DNA from: Bryocella elongata
GTDB lineage: Bacteria; Acidobacteriota; Terriglobia; Terriglobales; Acidobacteriaceae
Assembly: GCF_900108185.1 (NCBI RefSeq)
Contig: NZ_FNVA01000002.1
Coordinates: 186,001-250,000 of the forward strand
Reading direction: 5' to 3'
DNA: 64,000 nt
Of the stretch, positions 14,973 to 22,775 are shown one piece after another (position 1 is the first letter of the stretch; each line of letters begins with the position of its first letter). The notes under the pieces were generated by a model. The model was not told the DNA's origin and did no database searches. It saw only the letters and a program-made list of their open reading frames with translations. Both the position numbers and the translations under genes were made by a program.

Positions 14973-16655
14973 ATGCCCCCATCATTTATGGATCGTCGCG
15001 ACCTTCTCAAGCTCTCCCCCCTCGCCGCCGCAGCCACGCTCACGACAGTGGGCCACAACGCCTTCGCCCAGGCCGCTGCGCCAGACGATCTGACGAAGAA
15101 CTCCGACGGCATCTTCAGCGTCCGCCACTACGGCGCCAAGGGGGACGGCAAGGCCGTCGACACTCCCGCCGTGCAGGCCGCCATCGATGCCGCTGCAGCA
15201 GCAGGTGGTGGGACCGTCGTCTTTCCGGCCGGCATCTACCTCTGCTTCACGATCCGCCTCAAGTCCCGGGTGGCGATCTACCTCGGCGCAGGGGCGACCA
15301 TCGAGGCCGCAGCTTCACCCAAGCCCGGCGAGACCACCGGCTACATGGGCGGCGCCTACGACGCCGCCGAGCCCAACGATCCCTGGATTCCCTACCAGGA
15401 CTACGGCCACAACCACTGGCAGAACTCTTTGCTCGTGGGCATCGATATCGAAGACGTCATGATCTACGGCATCGGCCTGATCCACGGCAAGGGGCTGAGC
15501 AACGGCACCAAGGGCATCCGCGGCGGCACCGGCGGCTTCGTCGCCGAGCAGCCCGGCGTGGGCAACAAGGCCATCGCGCTCAAGAACTGCCGCAACGTCG
15601 TCCTGCGCGACTTCGGCATCCTCAAGGGCGGTCACTTCGCCCTGCTCGCGACGGGCGTCGACAACATGACCCTCGACAACCTCGTCGTCGACACCGACCG
15701 CGACGGCTTCGACATCGACTGCTGCCGCAACGTCCGCGTCTCCAACTGCACCGTCAACTCGCCCTGGGACGACGCCATCTGCCCCAAGTCGAGCTACGCC
15801 CTGGGTTATGCGCGTTCGACGGACAACGTCACCATCGCCAACAACTACGTCACCGGCTGCTATGAGCTCGGCTCCGTCATCAGCTGCAAGTGGAAGCACT
15901 TCGACGAGACCGAGCATGTGCCTTACAACGGCCGCATCAAGTGCGGCACGGAGTCCAACGGCGGCTTCCGCAACCTCACCATCACCGGTAACGTCATCGA
16001 GGGCTGCAAGGGCATCTCGCTGGAGAGCTCCGACGGCGCGCTCATCGAGGACGTCGCCATCACTGGCAACACCCTCCGCGACATCTTCGACGCTCCGCTC
16101 TTCCTGCGCCTCAACCGCCGCAATCGCAATCCCAAGGAGACACTGCGGCCCGGAACCCTGCGCCGCGTGCTCATCTCCAACCTGGTCAGCTACAACTCCA
16201 ACGCGTCGACGTCCTCCATCTTCTCCGGCATCCCGGAGAACCTCATCGAGGACGTGAAGCTCAACAACTGCTTCTTCGGCCACAAAGCCATGCCCACCGA
16301 GATGCGCGCCGGCTGGGGCGAGCAGGTAAAGCCCATGCCGGACTGGAAGACCATCAAGGTCCCCGAGCTCGAGCCCGACTACCCCGAGCTGCTCCGCTTC
16401 GGCGCCACGCCCTCGAATGCGTTCTTCATCCGCCATCTCAAGAACCTGGAGATGAGCCACGTCGAGGTCGCACCCTCCGGCCCTGACCCTCGTCCCGCCT
16501 TCTGGCTCGAAGACGTTCACCGCGCCGACTTCTTCGCCGTCACCGCACCCCCGCAGCCCAACTTCGCGCTGCACAACGTCAGCGATCTGCGCATCTTCTG
16601 GTCGCGTGCAGGGAAGGACACTACGCTGGCGAAAGTCGACGAGCAGGTGGTGTAA
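14973..16655 (+). CDS. Tat-exported GH28-type glycoside hydrolase (polygalacturonase/rhamnogalacturonidase-like)
   Basis: The product is 560 aa. A twin-arginine signal (DRRDLLKLSPLAAAATL) indicates folded export. The start of the right-handed beta helix is FSVRHYGAKGDGKAVDTPAVQ, typical of pectin-active enzymes. Repeated coils follow, with NVVLRDFGILKGGHFALLATG, the Asp cluster DTDRDGFDIDCCRNV and SPWDDAICPKSS, which matches the GH28 catalytic D..DD arrangement. It likely attacks plant pectin or a related uronic-acid or rhamnose polymer outside the cell. Conserved Asp-rich turns support activity; the exact substrate is open. ATG 14988 is an alternative start. Confidence 0.85.
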   Translation: MPPSFMDRRDLLKLSPLAAAATLTTVGHNAFAQAAAPDDLTKNSDGIFSVRHYGAKGDGKAVDTPAVQAAIDAAAAAGGGTVVFPAGIYLCFTIRLKSRVAIYLGAGATIEAAASPKPGETTGYMGGAYDAAEPNDPWIPYQDYGHNHWQNSLLVGIDIEDVMIYGIGLIHGKGLSNGTKGIRGGTGGFVAEQPGVGNKAIALKNCRNVVLRDFGILKGGHFALLATGVDNMTLDNLVVDTDRDGFDIDCCRNVRVSNCTVNSPWDDAICPKSSYALGYARSTDNVTIANNYVTGCYELGSVISCKWKHFDETEHVPYNGRIKCGTESNGGFRNLTITGNVIEGCKGISLESSDGALIEDVAITGNTLRDIFDAPLFLRLNRRNRNPKETLRPGTLRRVLISNLVSYNSNASTSSIFSGIPENLIEDVKLNNCFFGHKAMPTEMRAGWGEQVKPMPDWKTIKVPELEPDYPELLRFGATPSNAFFIRHLKNLEMSHVEVAPSGPDPRPAFWLEDVHRADFFAVTAPPQPNFALHNVSDLRIFWSRAGKDTTLAKVDEQVV

Positions 16656-16674
16656 TCCGGGTTAAGATGTCGGG

Positions 16675-17154
16675 ATGACGATCTCATACTCCATGGTGCG
16701 GCGCGATGTCGCGCAGGCCTGTTCGGCGATGAGCACGAAGAGCCGTTGGTATTTGCTCGCCCTCTGGCTGTTTCTGGTTATCTTCACTGCCGGGCTCAAT
16801 GGCAGAGAGATCATGCATGGTTCTATGTCGGATCGTATTGCAGTGCTGGTGCCACTCATCGTCGCCGCGATGATCTTTGTGGCACTTTCCTGGTTTGCGC
16901 CTGTCCTACGTGCGCGGAAGATGATCCTCCGGGACGTCGTTTGGACATTTGGGGAAGATCGCGTCGAACAAATCACGGACGTTTCACAAGCACAGCTCAA
17001 GTGGACCGCTTTTCTCAAGTACCGTGAAACATCGAAGCTTTTCCTCCTCTACATCCAAAAGTCCCAGGCGCAGTTCATTCCCAAGCGCGTCCTATCTGAG
17101 GAGCAAATGACGGAACTTCGCGTCCTGCTATCTGCTCACGTCAAGAAGGCCTAA
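16675..17154 (+). CDS. YcxB-like membrane protein
   Basis: The product is 159 aa. Two hydrophobic helices (YLLALWLFLVIFTAGL and IAVLVPLIVAAMIFVALSWF) are followed by a soluble domain. That domain has VWTFGEDRVEQITDVSQAQLKW, FLLYIQKSQAQFIPKRVLSEEQ and a final helix, the pattern of the YcxB-like C-terminal domain (aromatic residue, then IPKR). The biochemical role of this family is unknown. It ends 14 nt before the next gene and may be co-transcribed with it. Confidence 0.75.
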   Translation: MTISYSMVRRDVAQACSAMSTKSRWYLLALWLFLVIFTAGLNGREIMHGSMSDRIAVLVPLIVAAMIFVALSWFAPVLRARKMILRDVVWTFGEDRVEQITDVSQAQLKWTAFLKYRETSKLFLLYIQKSQAQFIPKRVLSEEQMTELRVLLSAHVKKA

Positions 17155-17168
17155 CCTTCGAGGCCCCC

Positions 17169-17624
17169 ATGAACAAGCTCACTCCCTTCCTCTGGTTCAA
17201 CGACAACGCCGAAGACGCCGCCAACTTCTACCTCTCTATCTTTCCTGAATCGAAGAAGCTCTTCGAGCTGCGCTCCAGCGGCGTCGGCCCATGGCCCGCA
17301 GGGCACATCGCCACCATCCAGATCGAGCTCCTCGGCCAGCAGATGACCTTCCTCAACGGTGGTCCTGCGTACCAGTTCACGCCGGCTTTCTCCTACTCCG
17401 TCGCCTGCAAAGACCAGGCCGAGATCGACTTTTACTGGGACAAGCTCCTCGAAGGCGGCGGCAAGACCATGGCCTGTGGCTGGCTCACCGATCGCTTTGG
17501 TCTCTGCTGGCAGATCGTGCCCGAAAAGCTCGGCCAGCTGCTGAAGCACCCCAACGCGATGGCCGCGATGATGACGATGACCAAGTTCGACATCGCCACA
17601 CTCGAAGCCGCTGCCAACTCCTAG
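17169..17624 (+). CDS. VOC-fold PhnB/UbiG-like protein
   Basis: The product is 151 aa. It has two beta-alpha-beta-beta-beta modules: TPFLWFNDNAEDAANFYLSIFPESK through TIQIELLGQQMTFLNGGP, then AFSYSVACKDQAEIDFYWDKLLEGG through GWLTDRFGLCWQIVPEKL. This is the 3-demethylubiquinone-9 methyltransferase-like (PhnB) subgroup of the vicinal-oxygen-chelate fold. These proteins are not methyltransferases, and their substrates are mostly unknown. Length and motifs are complete. Confidence 0.85.
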   Translation: MNKLTPFLWFNDNAEDAANFYLSIFPESKKLFELRSSGVGPWPAGHIATIQIELLGQQMTFLNGGPAYQFTPAFSYSVACKDQAEIDFYWDKLLEGGGKTMACGWLTDRFGLCWQIVPEKLGQLLKHPNAMAAMMTMTKFDIATLEAAANS

Positions 17625-17636
17625 CACCCCGTCAGC

Positions 17637-17700
17637 CCGTCATCCTGAGCGAAGCAGGTCGCGGCGAAGCTGCGATCTGCGAAGTCGAAGGACCCGCCAC
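17637..17700 (+). repeat. Dispersed repeat of the TCATCCTGAGCGAAGC type
   Basis: CGTCATCCTGAGCGAAGC through GCGAAGTCGAAGGACCCGCC lies directly after the VOC gene. Its reverse complement matches the right half of the element at 31740-31765 (CCTCGACTTCGCTCGGGATGAC). The rest of the 233-nt spacer to the GYF_2 gene shows nothing else. Confidence 0.6.
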
Positions 17701-17857
17701 GCCGCCCTTCCCGGAACATGGTCAGGCGATTTCGGGCCAGAAGTGCCCGCCCACGCCTCCTTCGGTCCTGATATACCCCGGCGATGTTGTGACCTCCGTG
17801 TCCGCCTTTTAGCCCACGGGCAACGAACTCCCGGTAAGCTAGATCGAACCACTCACC

Positions 17858-18547
17858 ATGACCTATCGGATCGCACGCAACGGCCAGGTCTTCGGGCCCT
17901 ATACCGCGGCGGAGGTGCAGGCCTACCTCGCCGACGGGCACATCGTCCCCTCCGACCTCGCGCAGCTCGAAGGTGCGCAGGGTGAGGCGGCGCAGGTCTG
18001 GCTGCCTGTTGCGGAGCTCTTTCCCTCCGCGCCCACAGGCGTGGTGCCTCCACCCACGCCCGGCTACGCCGGTGGCCTTCCCCGGCTCTATCCCGATCCC
18101 CCGGACCTTCCGTGGTGGATGGCGCTCCTGCTGGGCATCTTCACCGCCGGCGCCTTCTTCGTCGTGTGGGACCTGGTGCTTTCCGCGTGGCTGCGCCGCA
18201 TCGACCGGAGCTCGAATGCGGTTGGCTTTTATGCCGCAGTCGCCGTCGTCTATCTGCTCAAGCTGCCGGACGAGTGGAGTACCTTCCGCTACAACATCGG
18301 GTACGACATCGCTCCTGAGCACGGCCACTTTCACTGGCTGCTCAGCCTTGCCGGACTGGTGCTGTTCTTCGCCTCCCGCTTCATCTTCCGCACGGAGCTT
18401 CTGCGCCACTTCAACAGCCTCGAGCCCATCGGCCTCCGCCTGGGGCCCATCATGACGCTGATCTTTGGCGGCATCTACTTCCAGTACCACTTCAACCGCA
18501 TCAACGAACTGAAGAGGGCGCTCCGGCTCAGCGTACCGGGAGTCTGA
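17858..18547 (+). CDS. GYF_2-domain multi-pass membrane protein
   Basis: The product is 229 aa. Residues 1-52 form a GYF_2 (DUF4339) module: YRIARNGQVFGPYTAAEVQAYL and the later VWLPVAELF. A Pro-rich linker follows, then four membrane helices starting at DLPWWMALLLGIFTAGAFFVVWDLVLSAW. GYF_2 domains are thought to bind Pro-rich peptides and are common fusions to bacterial membrane domains. The function is unknown. It converges on the bactofilin gene across a terminator. Confidence 0.8.
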   Translation: MTYRIARNGQVFGPYTAAEVQAYLADGHIVPSDLAQLEGAQGEAAQVWLPVAELFPSAPTGVVPPPTPGYAGGLPRLYPDPPDLPWWMALLLGIFTAGAFFVVWDLVLSAWLRRIDRSSNAVGFYAAVAVVYLLKLPDEWSTFRYNIGYDIAPEHGHFHWLLSLAGLVLFFASRFIFRTELLRHFNSLEPIGLRLGPIMTLIFGGIYFQYHFNRINELKRALRLSVPGV

Positions 18548-18580
18548 GCCGATCCAAACAATAGAGCTAGACACACAAAA

Positions 18581-18600
18581 GCCGCACCCGAGGGTGCGGC
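18581..18600. terminator. Bidirectional terminator between GYF_2 and bactofilin genes
   Basis: GCCGCACCC and GGGTGCGGC pair across a very short loop, preceded by AAAA and followed by CTTT. Confidence 0.75.
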
Positions 18601-18610
18601 CTTTGCTGTT

Positions 18611-18650
18611 GCTTTCTAAACGCTGGCCCCTAAACCCTGGACCCTACGCT
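18611..18650. repeat. Single repeat arm overlapping the bactofilin stop
   Basis: GCTTTCTAAACGCTGGCCCC then TAAACCCTGGACCCTACGC resembles the right arm at 21624-21660. Read on the minus strand it contains the bactofilin TAG stop inside CGTAGGGTCCAGGG. Confidence 0.7.
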
Positions 18651-19129
18651 TCTACAGCAGGAACCGGCTCACCGGCCTTGGCCTCAGCACCCGGCTTGCG
18701 GATGTCGATGCCGCCCTTGAAGAACGCGCCGTCCTCAATCGAGATACGAGCCGCGATGACGTCGCCCGTCAGCGAACCTTCGCTGCGGATGTCCACGCGG
18801 TCGGATGCCTGGCAGTTGCCACGAACCTTGCCCAGTACCACGATCTCGCGGGCGAGGATGTTTGCTGCGACCTGCCCATTACGGCCGACAGTCACACGGT
18901 TGCCGGGCAGGTTGATGGTGCCTTCCACCTTGCCATCGATATACAGCGACTCCGAGCCCGAGAGCTCGCCCTTGACCACCAGGCTCTTGCCGATGGTCGC
19001 CTGTTCGCTCGCCGTAGCCGTCCCCGCAGCCGCTGGACGGGCCTCATAGCCGCTTGCGGCGGGTGTTGCCGGACGCGCCGGCTCGGGAGTGGTAGGCGTC
19101 GAGCTGCCAGGCTGATTCGGTTTCCACAT
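18644..19129 (-). CDS. Bactofilin
   Basis: The product is 161 aa. A Pro/Ala/Thr-rich disordered N-terminus of about 40 residues precedes the bactofilin (DUF583) beta-helix core: ATIGKSLVVKGELSGSESLYIDGKVEGTI, then RVTVGRNGQVAANILAREIVVLGKVRG, then RVDIRSEGSLTGDVIAARISIEDGAFFKGGI. Bactofilins self-polymerise into nucleotide-free filaments that scaffold cell-wall enzymes or organise chromosomes and appendages. A short tail ends at a stop codon overlapped by a repeat arm. No peptidoglycan enzyme is adjacent, so its client is unknown. Confidence 0.92.
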   Translation of the reverse strand: MWKPNQPGSSTPTTPEPARPATPAASGYEARPAAAGTATASEQATIGKSLVVKGELSGSESLYIDGKVEGTINLPGNRVTVGRNGQVAANILAREIVVLGKVRGNCQASDRVDIRSEGSLTGDVIAARISIEDGAFFKGGIDIRKPGAEAKAGEPVPAVEA

Positions 19130-19456
19130 ACAATCTTTTCCTTTCCGGAATATCTCGGTGTAGCTGTCTCGGTACTTCGTTGGATAAGGAGAGCGAGCCC
19201 ACCTCGCGTCGAGCGCGCAGTCATCGCCGCTGGCGCTATGCTCCCGCGCTTGAGTTCACGATACTACTTTGGCAATACCCCGTGCGGGATCGGTCAATGG
19301 CAAATGCGCATGATTGGTAACCCTTTTTTCACGGACTTCCACAGGACTTCATACGACACAGCGCGCTGCTTCGCCGGTAGCCGCTGCGCGGATAGCGCCT
19401 CGCGGCAGCGAGTCCTCGACATGGCCGCCCGACTGGCTAACGCGAAGCGGCTGCCT
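19130..19456. other. 327-nt spacer with GCTAACGCGAAGCG-type repeat
   Basis: The spacer lies upstream of bactofilin and downstream of the minus-strand secreted gene. Its right part (19368-19456) holds TAGCCGCTGCGCGGATAGCG and GGCTAACGCGAAGCGGCTGCC, related to copies at 49518-49587 and 61318-61437. No coding region was credible. Confidence 0.55.
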
Positions 19457-20137
19457 TCAAGGCTCGTCCGTATCCTCCACGAGGGACGTCGTCCCCAGAA
19501 GGTCAAACGTCACCGCAGCAAGCCCCGTCGGATGCAGCGTCGCTCGAATCGGCGTCCGTTGCCACGTCGTGGCTGCGCAGACAGGATGGGGCAGGGGATT
19601 CAGCGGCCAGTTCGCCAGCTTCTGGCTCACCGCCGCCCGGCGAGCTCCCAGTTGGAAGACGATCGCCGTCAAGGTCGTGGAGCGAACCAGCACATGCAGC
19701 CCGCAATACGCGGCATAGTCCCGATACCAGATGGCCTCGGAGATCTGCGGATCGAAGTCTGGCAGATGCAGCGCTGTGATGTGGCCGGTCACCCGGTCCA
19801 CGGATAACCAGGGTCCCGGCTGCCAGCTCCACCTGGCCGCCTCGCCGGGCAGCGCATCGTTGATCCGCAAGGCCCGCCGGATCACGAAGGTGCGGTCGGT
19901 GACGTCGTGGAAGTCACCGACCGTCCACTCCTTCATTGCGCCGTCGACGGTCAGCGGACGAACCCGAAGCGTCGTAGCTTCTTCACTTCGGTTGTCGGCG
20001 TTGGCCTCGGGAGGAGTGTACGGAACCTTGCGGAGGGGACCCAGTGCGACGGTATGAGACTTGGGAGGAGCGGCCAGCGCTGTGAACGGGCACAGCACGG
20101 CCAGGAAGAGCAGCAAAACTCTGCGGATAGGCTGCAT
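19457..20137 (-). CDS. Secreted hypothetical protein
   Basis: The product is 226 aa. A clear signal peptide (RRVLLLFLAVLCPFTALAAP) is followed by a domain with several Trp-rich strands (MKEWTVGDFHDVTDRTFVIR, RWSWQPGPWLSVDRVTGHI, ISEAIWYRDYAAYCGLHVLV). It ends with ATLHPTGLAAVTFDLLGTTSLV. No known family was recognised. A repeat lies directly downstream of its stop. Confidence 0.65.
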   Translation of the reverse strand: MQPIRRVLLLFLAVLCPFTALAAPPKSHTVALGPLRKVPYTPPEANADNRSEEATTLRVRPLTVDGAMKEWTVGDFHDVTDRTFVIRRALRINDALPGEAARWSWQPGPWLSVDRVTGHITALHLPDFDPQISEAIWYRDYAAYCGLHVLVRSTTLTAIVFQLGARRAAVSQKLANWPLNPLPHPVCAATTWQRTPIRATLHPTGLAAVTFDLLGTTSLVEDTDEP

Positions 20138-20205
20138 GGCCGCAGGGTATCAGAGGAGAGTCATCGGCACCGGGACAAAGCCGACAGTCGTCCTTAAATG
20201 GAAAT

Positions 20206-20246
20206 CCCCGCGCTCGGGTCGCAAGAGATGCGGCCCGAACGCGGGG
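20206..20246. terminator. Imperfect long hairpin downstream of the 20.3-20.8 kb gene
   Basis: CCCCGCGCTCGGGT pairs with GCCCGAACGCGGGG across a loop of about 13 nt, with one internal mismatch. It lies 17 nt after the minus-strand stop at 20264. Confidence 0.6.
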
Positions 20247-20263
20247 CTGATTTCGAGTCGCCG

Positions 20264-20791
20264 TTAGATTGTGCGGACGATGGTCTGGAAGTCGATCGTC
20301 TTGCGGGCAGTAAAGTGCCTCACGTGGCGATCCGTCGAGTGCGTATATTTGCCGTCCGTCGTGAGGATCACGTAATACCCGCGTTTGCGCAGCTGGTCCC
20401 TCGAAAGGAACTCACGGATGCTGCTGGCCGTCACAGGCTTGCCGATCGCCACCAGGGGGGAGAGCAGCTTTTGCAGGCTGCGCTTGGCCACCGAAAGCCG
20501 ATCCGTGGAGTAGTGGCCGACCAGCATCCCCGTGAACATCGTGGCACTCTCGATCACATAGTTGGGGTACAGGTTCAGCCCCTGGTACATGGTCATCTGG
20601 TCTTTGGCGAACAGGAGCATGTAATCCGATCTGGCTTCGTGGAACTTCGTGAGGCGGTCCGAGGCAAAGCCTCCTCCGACGAGCGGCGACACGCGCACCA
20701 TGTTGGGGTCCGACAGGAGTTCATGAACGGCGGTGCCAATATGAACTCCGTTGAGATCCTGTATCGACAATGGAATCTGGAAGATACTCAC
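20264..20791 (-). CDS. Hypothetical cytoplasmic protein
   Basis: The product is 175 aa with no signal peptide or membrane segment. It begins MSIFQIPLSIQDLNGVHIG and ends in a basic region (YTHSTDRHVRHFTARKTIDF). Helical stretches (FASDRLTKFHEARSDYMLLF, LSVAKRSLQKLLSPLV) alternate with short strands. Codon use and a downstream hairpin support it as a gene. No family was recognised. It diverges from the ribosomal operon. Confidence 0.6.
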   Translation of the reverse strand: MSIFQIPLSIQDLNGVHIGTAVHELLSDPNMVRVSPLVGGGFASDRLTKFHEARSDYMLLFAKDQMTMYQGLNLYPNYVIESATMFTGMLVGHYSTDRLSVAKRSLQKLLSPLVAIGKPVTASSIREFLSRDQLRKRGYYVILTTDGKYTHSTDRHVRHFTARKTIDFQTIVRTI

Positions 20792-21162
20792 TTTTCAATC
20801 CTCTATGGCGCCCCGGACACACTCGTGCCTGGAGCGAAAGTAGCGTCGCAACGTTGGATTAGAGCTCGCGATGCTCGTTTGGTGGCCCGCAGCGCCCGGT
20901 GGGGAAGGCAGCGGTCAGTACACCACGCAGAAATAGCTCGGTCAAGGGACTTTAGCCTGCATCCTGGGCGTTTCGCTTCTCAAGGGGAGACTTTTCCTGT
21001 ACCATTGCAGATGGTGCGTGTCCCTTCCGCCGTATCGGTCTGCCTTCCAGGCGACTGAGTACAAGAAGCCCACGATACAGGACGTATAGGTCTGCGGGGA
21101 TTTCAAGCCCCGTAGCCACATGAGTGCGGACTCCTTACGGGGTTCCTCTCGAAGGAGATTGT
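20792..21162 (+). other. 371-nt leader/promoter region ahead of infA
   Basis: This is a divergent non-coding interval. It must carry the promoter of the infA-rplQ operon and contains GGGG-ATTTCAAG-CCCC, a short hairpin near 21099-21114. The Shine-Dalgarno AAGGAG lies at its end. I see no tRNA, riboswitch or ORF that I would defend here. Confidence 0.4.
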
Positions 21163-21381
21163 TTGTCGAAGGAAGATGCAATTGAGGTAATGGCGGTCGT
21201 CGTTGAGACGCTGCCCAACGCACTGTTCAAGGTGGAGCTCGAGAACAAGCATCAGGTTCTCGCGCACGTCTCGGGCCGTATGCGCAAGAACTTCATCCGC
21301 ATTCTTCCCGGAGACCGCGTCGCCATCGAGCTCAGCCCCTACGACCTGAATCGCGGACGCATCGTCTATCGCTACAAGTAA
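21163..21381 (+). CDS. infA: Translation initiation factor IF-1
   Basis: The product is 72 aa, the standard length: (M)[20 protein letters not shown] through [37 protein letters not shown] and [14 protein letters not shown]. It is an S1/OB-fold protein that binds the ribosomal A site with IF-2 and IF-3 during initiation. The start is TTG at 21163, giving the canonical SKED N-terminus, with AAGGAG about 5 nt upstream. An in-frame ATG further up would add 13 residues not found in IF-1. It heads the alpha-type operon here; secY, adk and map are not upstream. Confidence 0.96.
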   Translation: MSKEDAIEVMAVVVETLPNALFKVELENKHQVLAHVSGRMRKNFIRILPGDRVAIELSPYDLNRGRIVYRYK

Positions 21382-21455
21382 CCCGTTGTACGTTTCAGGT
21401 TCTACGTTCTACGCGCAAGCATGGACGTACAACGTACAACGCACAACGTAGAACA
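21382..21455 (+). repeat. GTTGTACGTT-type palindromic element in the infA-rpmJ spacer
   Basis: The left arm (GTTGTACGTTTCAGG, then GTTCTACGTTCTACG) pairs with the right arm (CGTACAACGTACAACG, then CACAACGTAGAAC) at 22 of 29 positions. The arms are themselves tandem variants of a word of about 8-10 nt. Confidence 0.8.
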
Positions 21456-21465
21456 GAGGATTCTC

Positions 21466-21579
21466 ATGAAGGTCCGTGCATCCGTAAAGGCCATCTGCGA
21501 CAAGTGCAAGGTCATCCATCGCAAGGGTGTCGTTCGCGTCATCTGCGAGAACGCCAAGCACAAGCAGCGCCAGGGCTAA
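21466..21579 (+). CDS. rpmJ: Large-subunit ribosomal protein L36 (bL36)
   Basis: The product is 37 aa and too short for most ORF callers. It begins [19 protein letters not shown] and continues [18 protein letters not shown]. The Cys-x2-Cys, Cys and His zinc ligands mark the zinc-binding (C+) form. ATG 21466 follows AGAGGATTCTC. It is the second gene of the operon and lies between two palindromic elements. Confidence 0.96.
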   Translation: MKVRASVKAICDKCKVIHRKGVVRVICENAKHKQRQG

Positions 21580-21583
21580 GGAA

Positions 21584-21660
21584 CAAGGGTCCAGGCCTCA
21601 GGTTTCAGGGTCCAGAAAGCAGCGCTTTCTAATCCCTGGGCCCTAAGCCCTGATCCCTCG
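21584..21660 (+). repeat. GGGTCCAGGG-type palindromic element in the rpmJ-rpsM spacer
   Basis: The left arm, CAAGGGTCCAGGCCTCAGG then TTTCAGGGTCCAGAAAGC (21584-21620), is an imperfect 37-nt inverted copy of 21624-21660 (GCTTTCTAATCCCTGGGCCC then TAAGCCCTGATCCCTCG). The loop is only a few nucleotides. Confidence 0.88.
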
Positions 21661-21811
21661 CATTACCGGCCCCACCGGGCGAGTTCGCCGATGTCAAGGC
21701 GTGCGTTGAACCCGGAGGAGGCAGCAGTCAGAAGTCAAAGCTTTCTGCCAGCCGGAAACAAATCACCCCGCTCCTCTGCCATGCAGAATGAGCCCAGACG
21801 AAAGGCACACC

Positions 21812-22192
21812 ATGGCCCGTATCGCCGGCGTCGACCTGCCACCCAACAAGCAGGCTCGTATCGCCCTCACGTACATCTACGGCATCGGTAGCCCGCGCGC
21901 TCTCAAGATCCTTGAGAAGGCCGGCATCGATCCGCTCGCCAAGATGGCAACCCTCGACGAGGACCAGCTCAACAAGATCCGTTCCGTCATCGAGCAGGAA
22001 GGTCAGATCGAAGGCGATCTCCGCAAGGAAATCAGCCTGAACATCAAGCGCCTCGTCGAAATTCAGTCGTACCGTGGTCTTCGCCACCGCCGCAGCCTCC
22101 CGGTCCGCGGCCAGCGCACCCACACCAACGCTCGTACCCGCAAGGGCCCCCGTAAGGGCACCGTTGCCGGTAAGAAGAAAGTGACGAAGTAG
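21812..22192 (+). CDS. rpsM: Small-subunit ribosomal protein S13 (uS13)
   Basis: The product is 126 aa, the usual length. It starts [20 protein letters not shown] and contains [17 protein letters not shown] and [20 protein letters not shown], then a basic tail [14 protein letters not shown]. It sits in the 30S head and contacts tRNA and L5. The ATG at 21812 follows a weak purine-rich stretch (ACGAAAGGCACACC). It ends 3 nt before rpsK. Confidence 0.97.
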   Translation: MARIAGVDLPPNKQARIALTYIYGIGSPRALKILEKAGIDPLAKMATLDEDQLNKIRSVIEQEGQIEGDLRKEISLNIKRLVEIQSYRGLRHRRSLPVRGQRTHTNARTRKGPRKGTVAGKKKVTK

Positions 22193-22195
22193 CCC

Positions 22196-22624
22196 ATGGC
22201 GACCAAACAGCAGCAGCAGAAGTCCAGCGGAGCCAAGGCGGGTAAGGGCAAGAAGTTCAAGAAGCGCGAACGCAAAAACGTTCCATTTGGACTCGTCTTC
22301 ATCCAGGCTTCGTTCAACAACACCATCGTCACCATCACCGACCAGCAGGGCAACACGCTGTCGTGGAAGAGCTCAGGTTCGCTCGGCTTCCGCGGTTCGC
22401 GTAAGGGCACCCCGTTCGCGGCGCAGCAGGCAGCGGTCAACGCCGCCAACTCTGCTCGCGAGCACGGTCTCCGCTCGGTCGATGTCCGTGTGGCAGGCCC
22501 CGGTTCGGGCCGTGAGAGCGCCATCCGCGCCCTCGCCGCCGCCGGTATCGAGGTCCGCTCCATCCGTGACGTCACGCCCATGCCGCACAACGGCTGCCGT
22601 CCGCCGAAGCGCCGCCGCGTGTAA
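22196..22624 (+). CDS. rpsK: Small-subunit ribosomal protein S11 (uS11)
   Basis: The product is 142 aa with a Gln/Lys-rich N-terminal extension ([20 protein letters not shown]). The core follows: [60 protein letters not shown] and the C-terminus [11 protein letters not shown]. It forms part of the 30S platform around the mRNA exit channel. A degenerate duplicate of its last 21 nt lies at 22717-22742, beyond a palindromic element. Confidence 0.97.
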   Translation: MATKQQQQKSSGAKAGKGKKFKKRERKNVPFGLVFIQASFNNTIVTITDQQGNTLSWKSSGSLGFRGSRKGTPFAAQQAAVNAANSAREHGLRSVDVRVAGPGSGRESAIRALAAAGIEVRSIRDVTPMPHNGCRPPKRRRV

Positions 22625-22625
22625 C

Positions 22626-22703
22626 TTCAGGGGCCAGCGTTCAGGGCCCAGGGGGCAGAAGGCAAGAGCTTTCTGCCCCCTGAGCCCTGGACCCTGAACC
22701 CTT
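22626..22703 (+). repeat. GGGCCCAGGG-type palindromic element in the rpsK-rpsD spacer
   Basis: The left arm (CAGCGTTCAGGGCCCAGG then GGGCAGAAGGCA) and right arm (TTCTGCCCCCTGAGCCCTGG then ACCCTGAACCC) form a long hairpin around AAGAGC. It begins 2 nt after the rpsK stop. Confidence 0.88.
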
Positions 22704-22716
22704 TCACCACCGGATC

Positions 22717-22742
22717 CCGAAGAAGCGCCCGCCGCGTGTAAA
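22717..22742 (+). repeat. Degenerate duplicate of the rpsK 3' end
   Basis: CCGAAGAAGCGC then CCGCCGCGTGTAA repeats the rpsK terminus at 22604-22624 (CCGAAGCGC then CGCCGCGTGTAA), with four extra bases. The two copies flank the palindromic element, as a target duplication would. Confidence 0.7.
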
Positions 22743-22775
22743 CGGATCGACACCTGATTTAGGAGAAAGAATCAA

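Noticed and set aside
15315-16574. 419-codon frame antisense to the GH28 gene
   Set aside because: Its Val/Asp/Ala-rich composition is typical of antisense high-GC frames. The plus strand carries clear GH28 motifs.
21382-21660. CRISPR-like arrays in the ribosomal operon spacers
   Set aside because: The repeated words are 8-12 nt, variable, and arranged as inverted arms. There are no uniform repeats and spacers and no cas genes.
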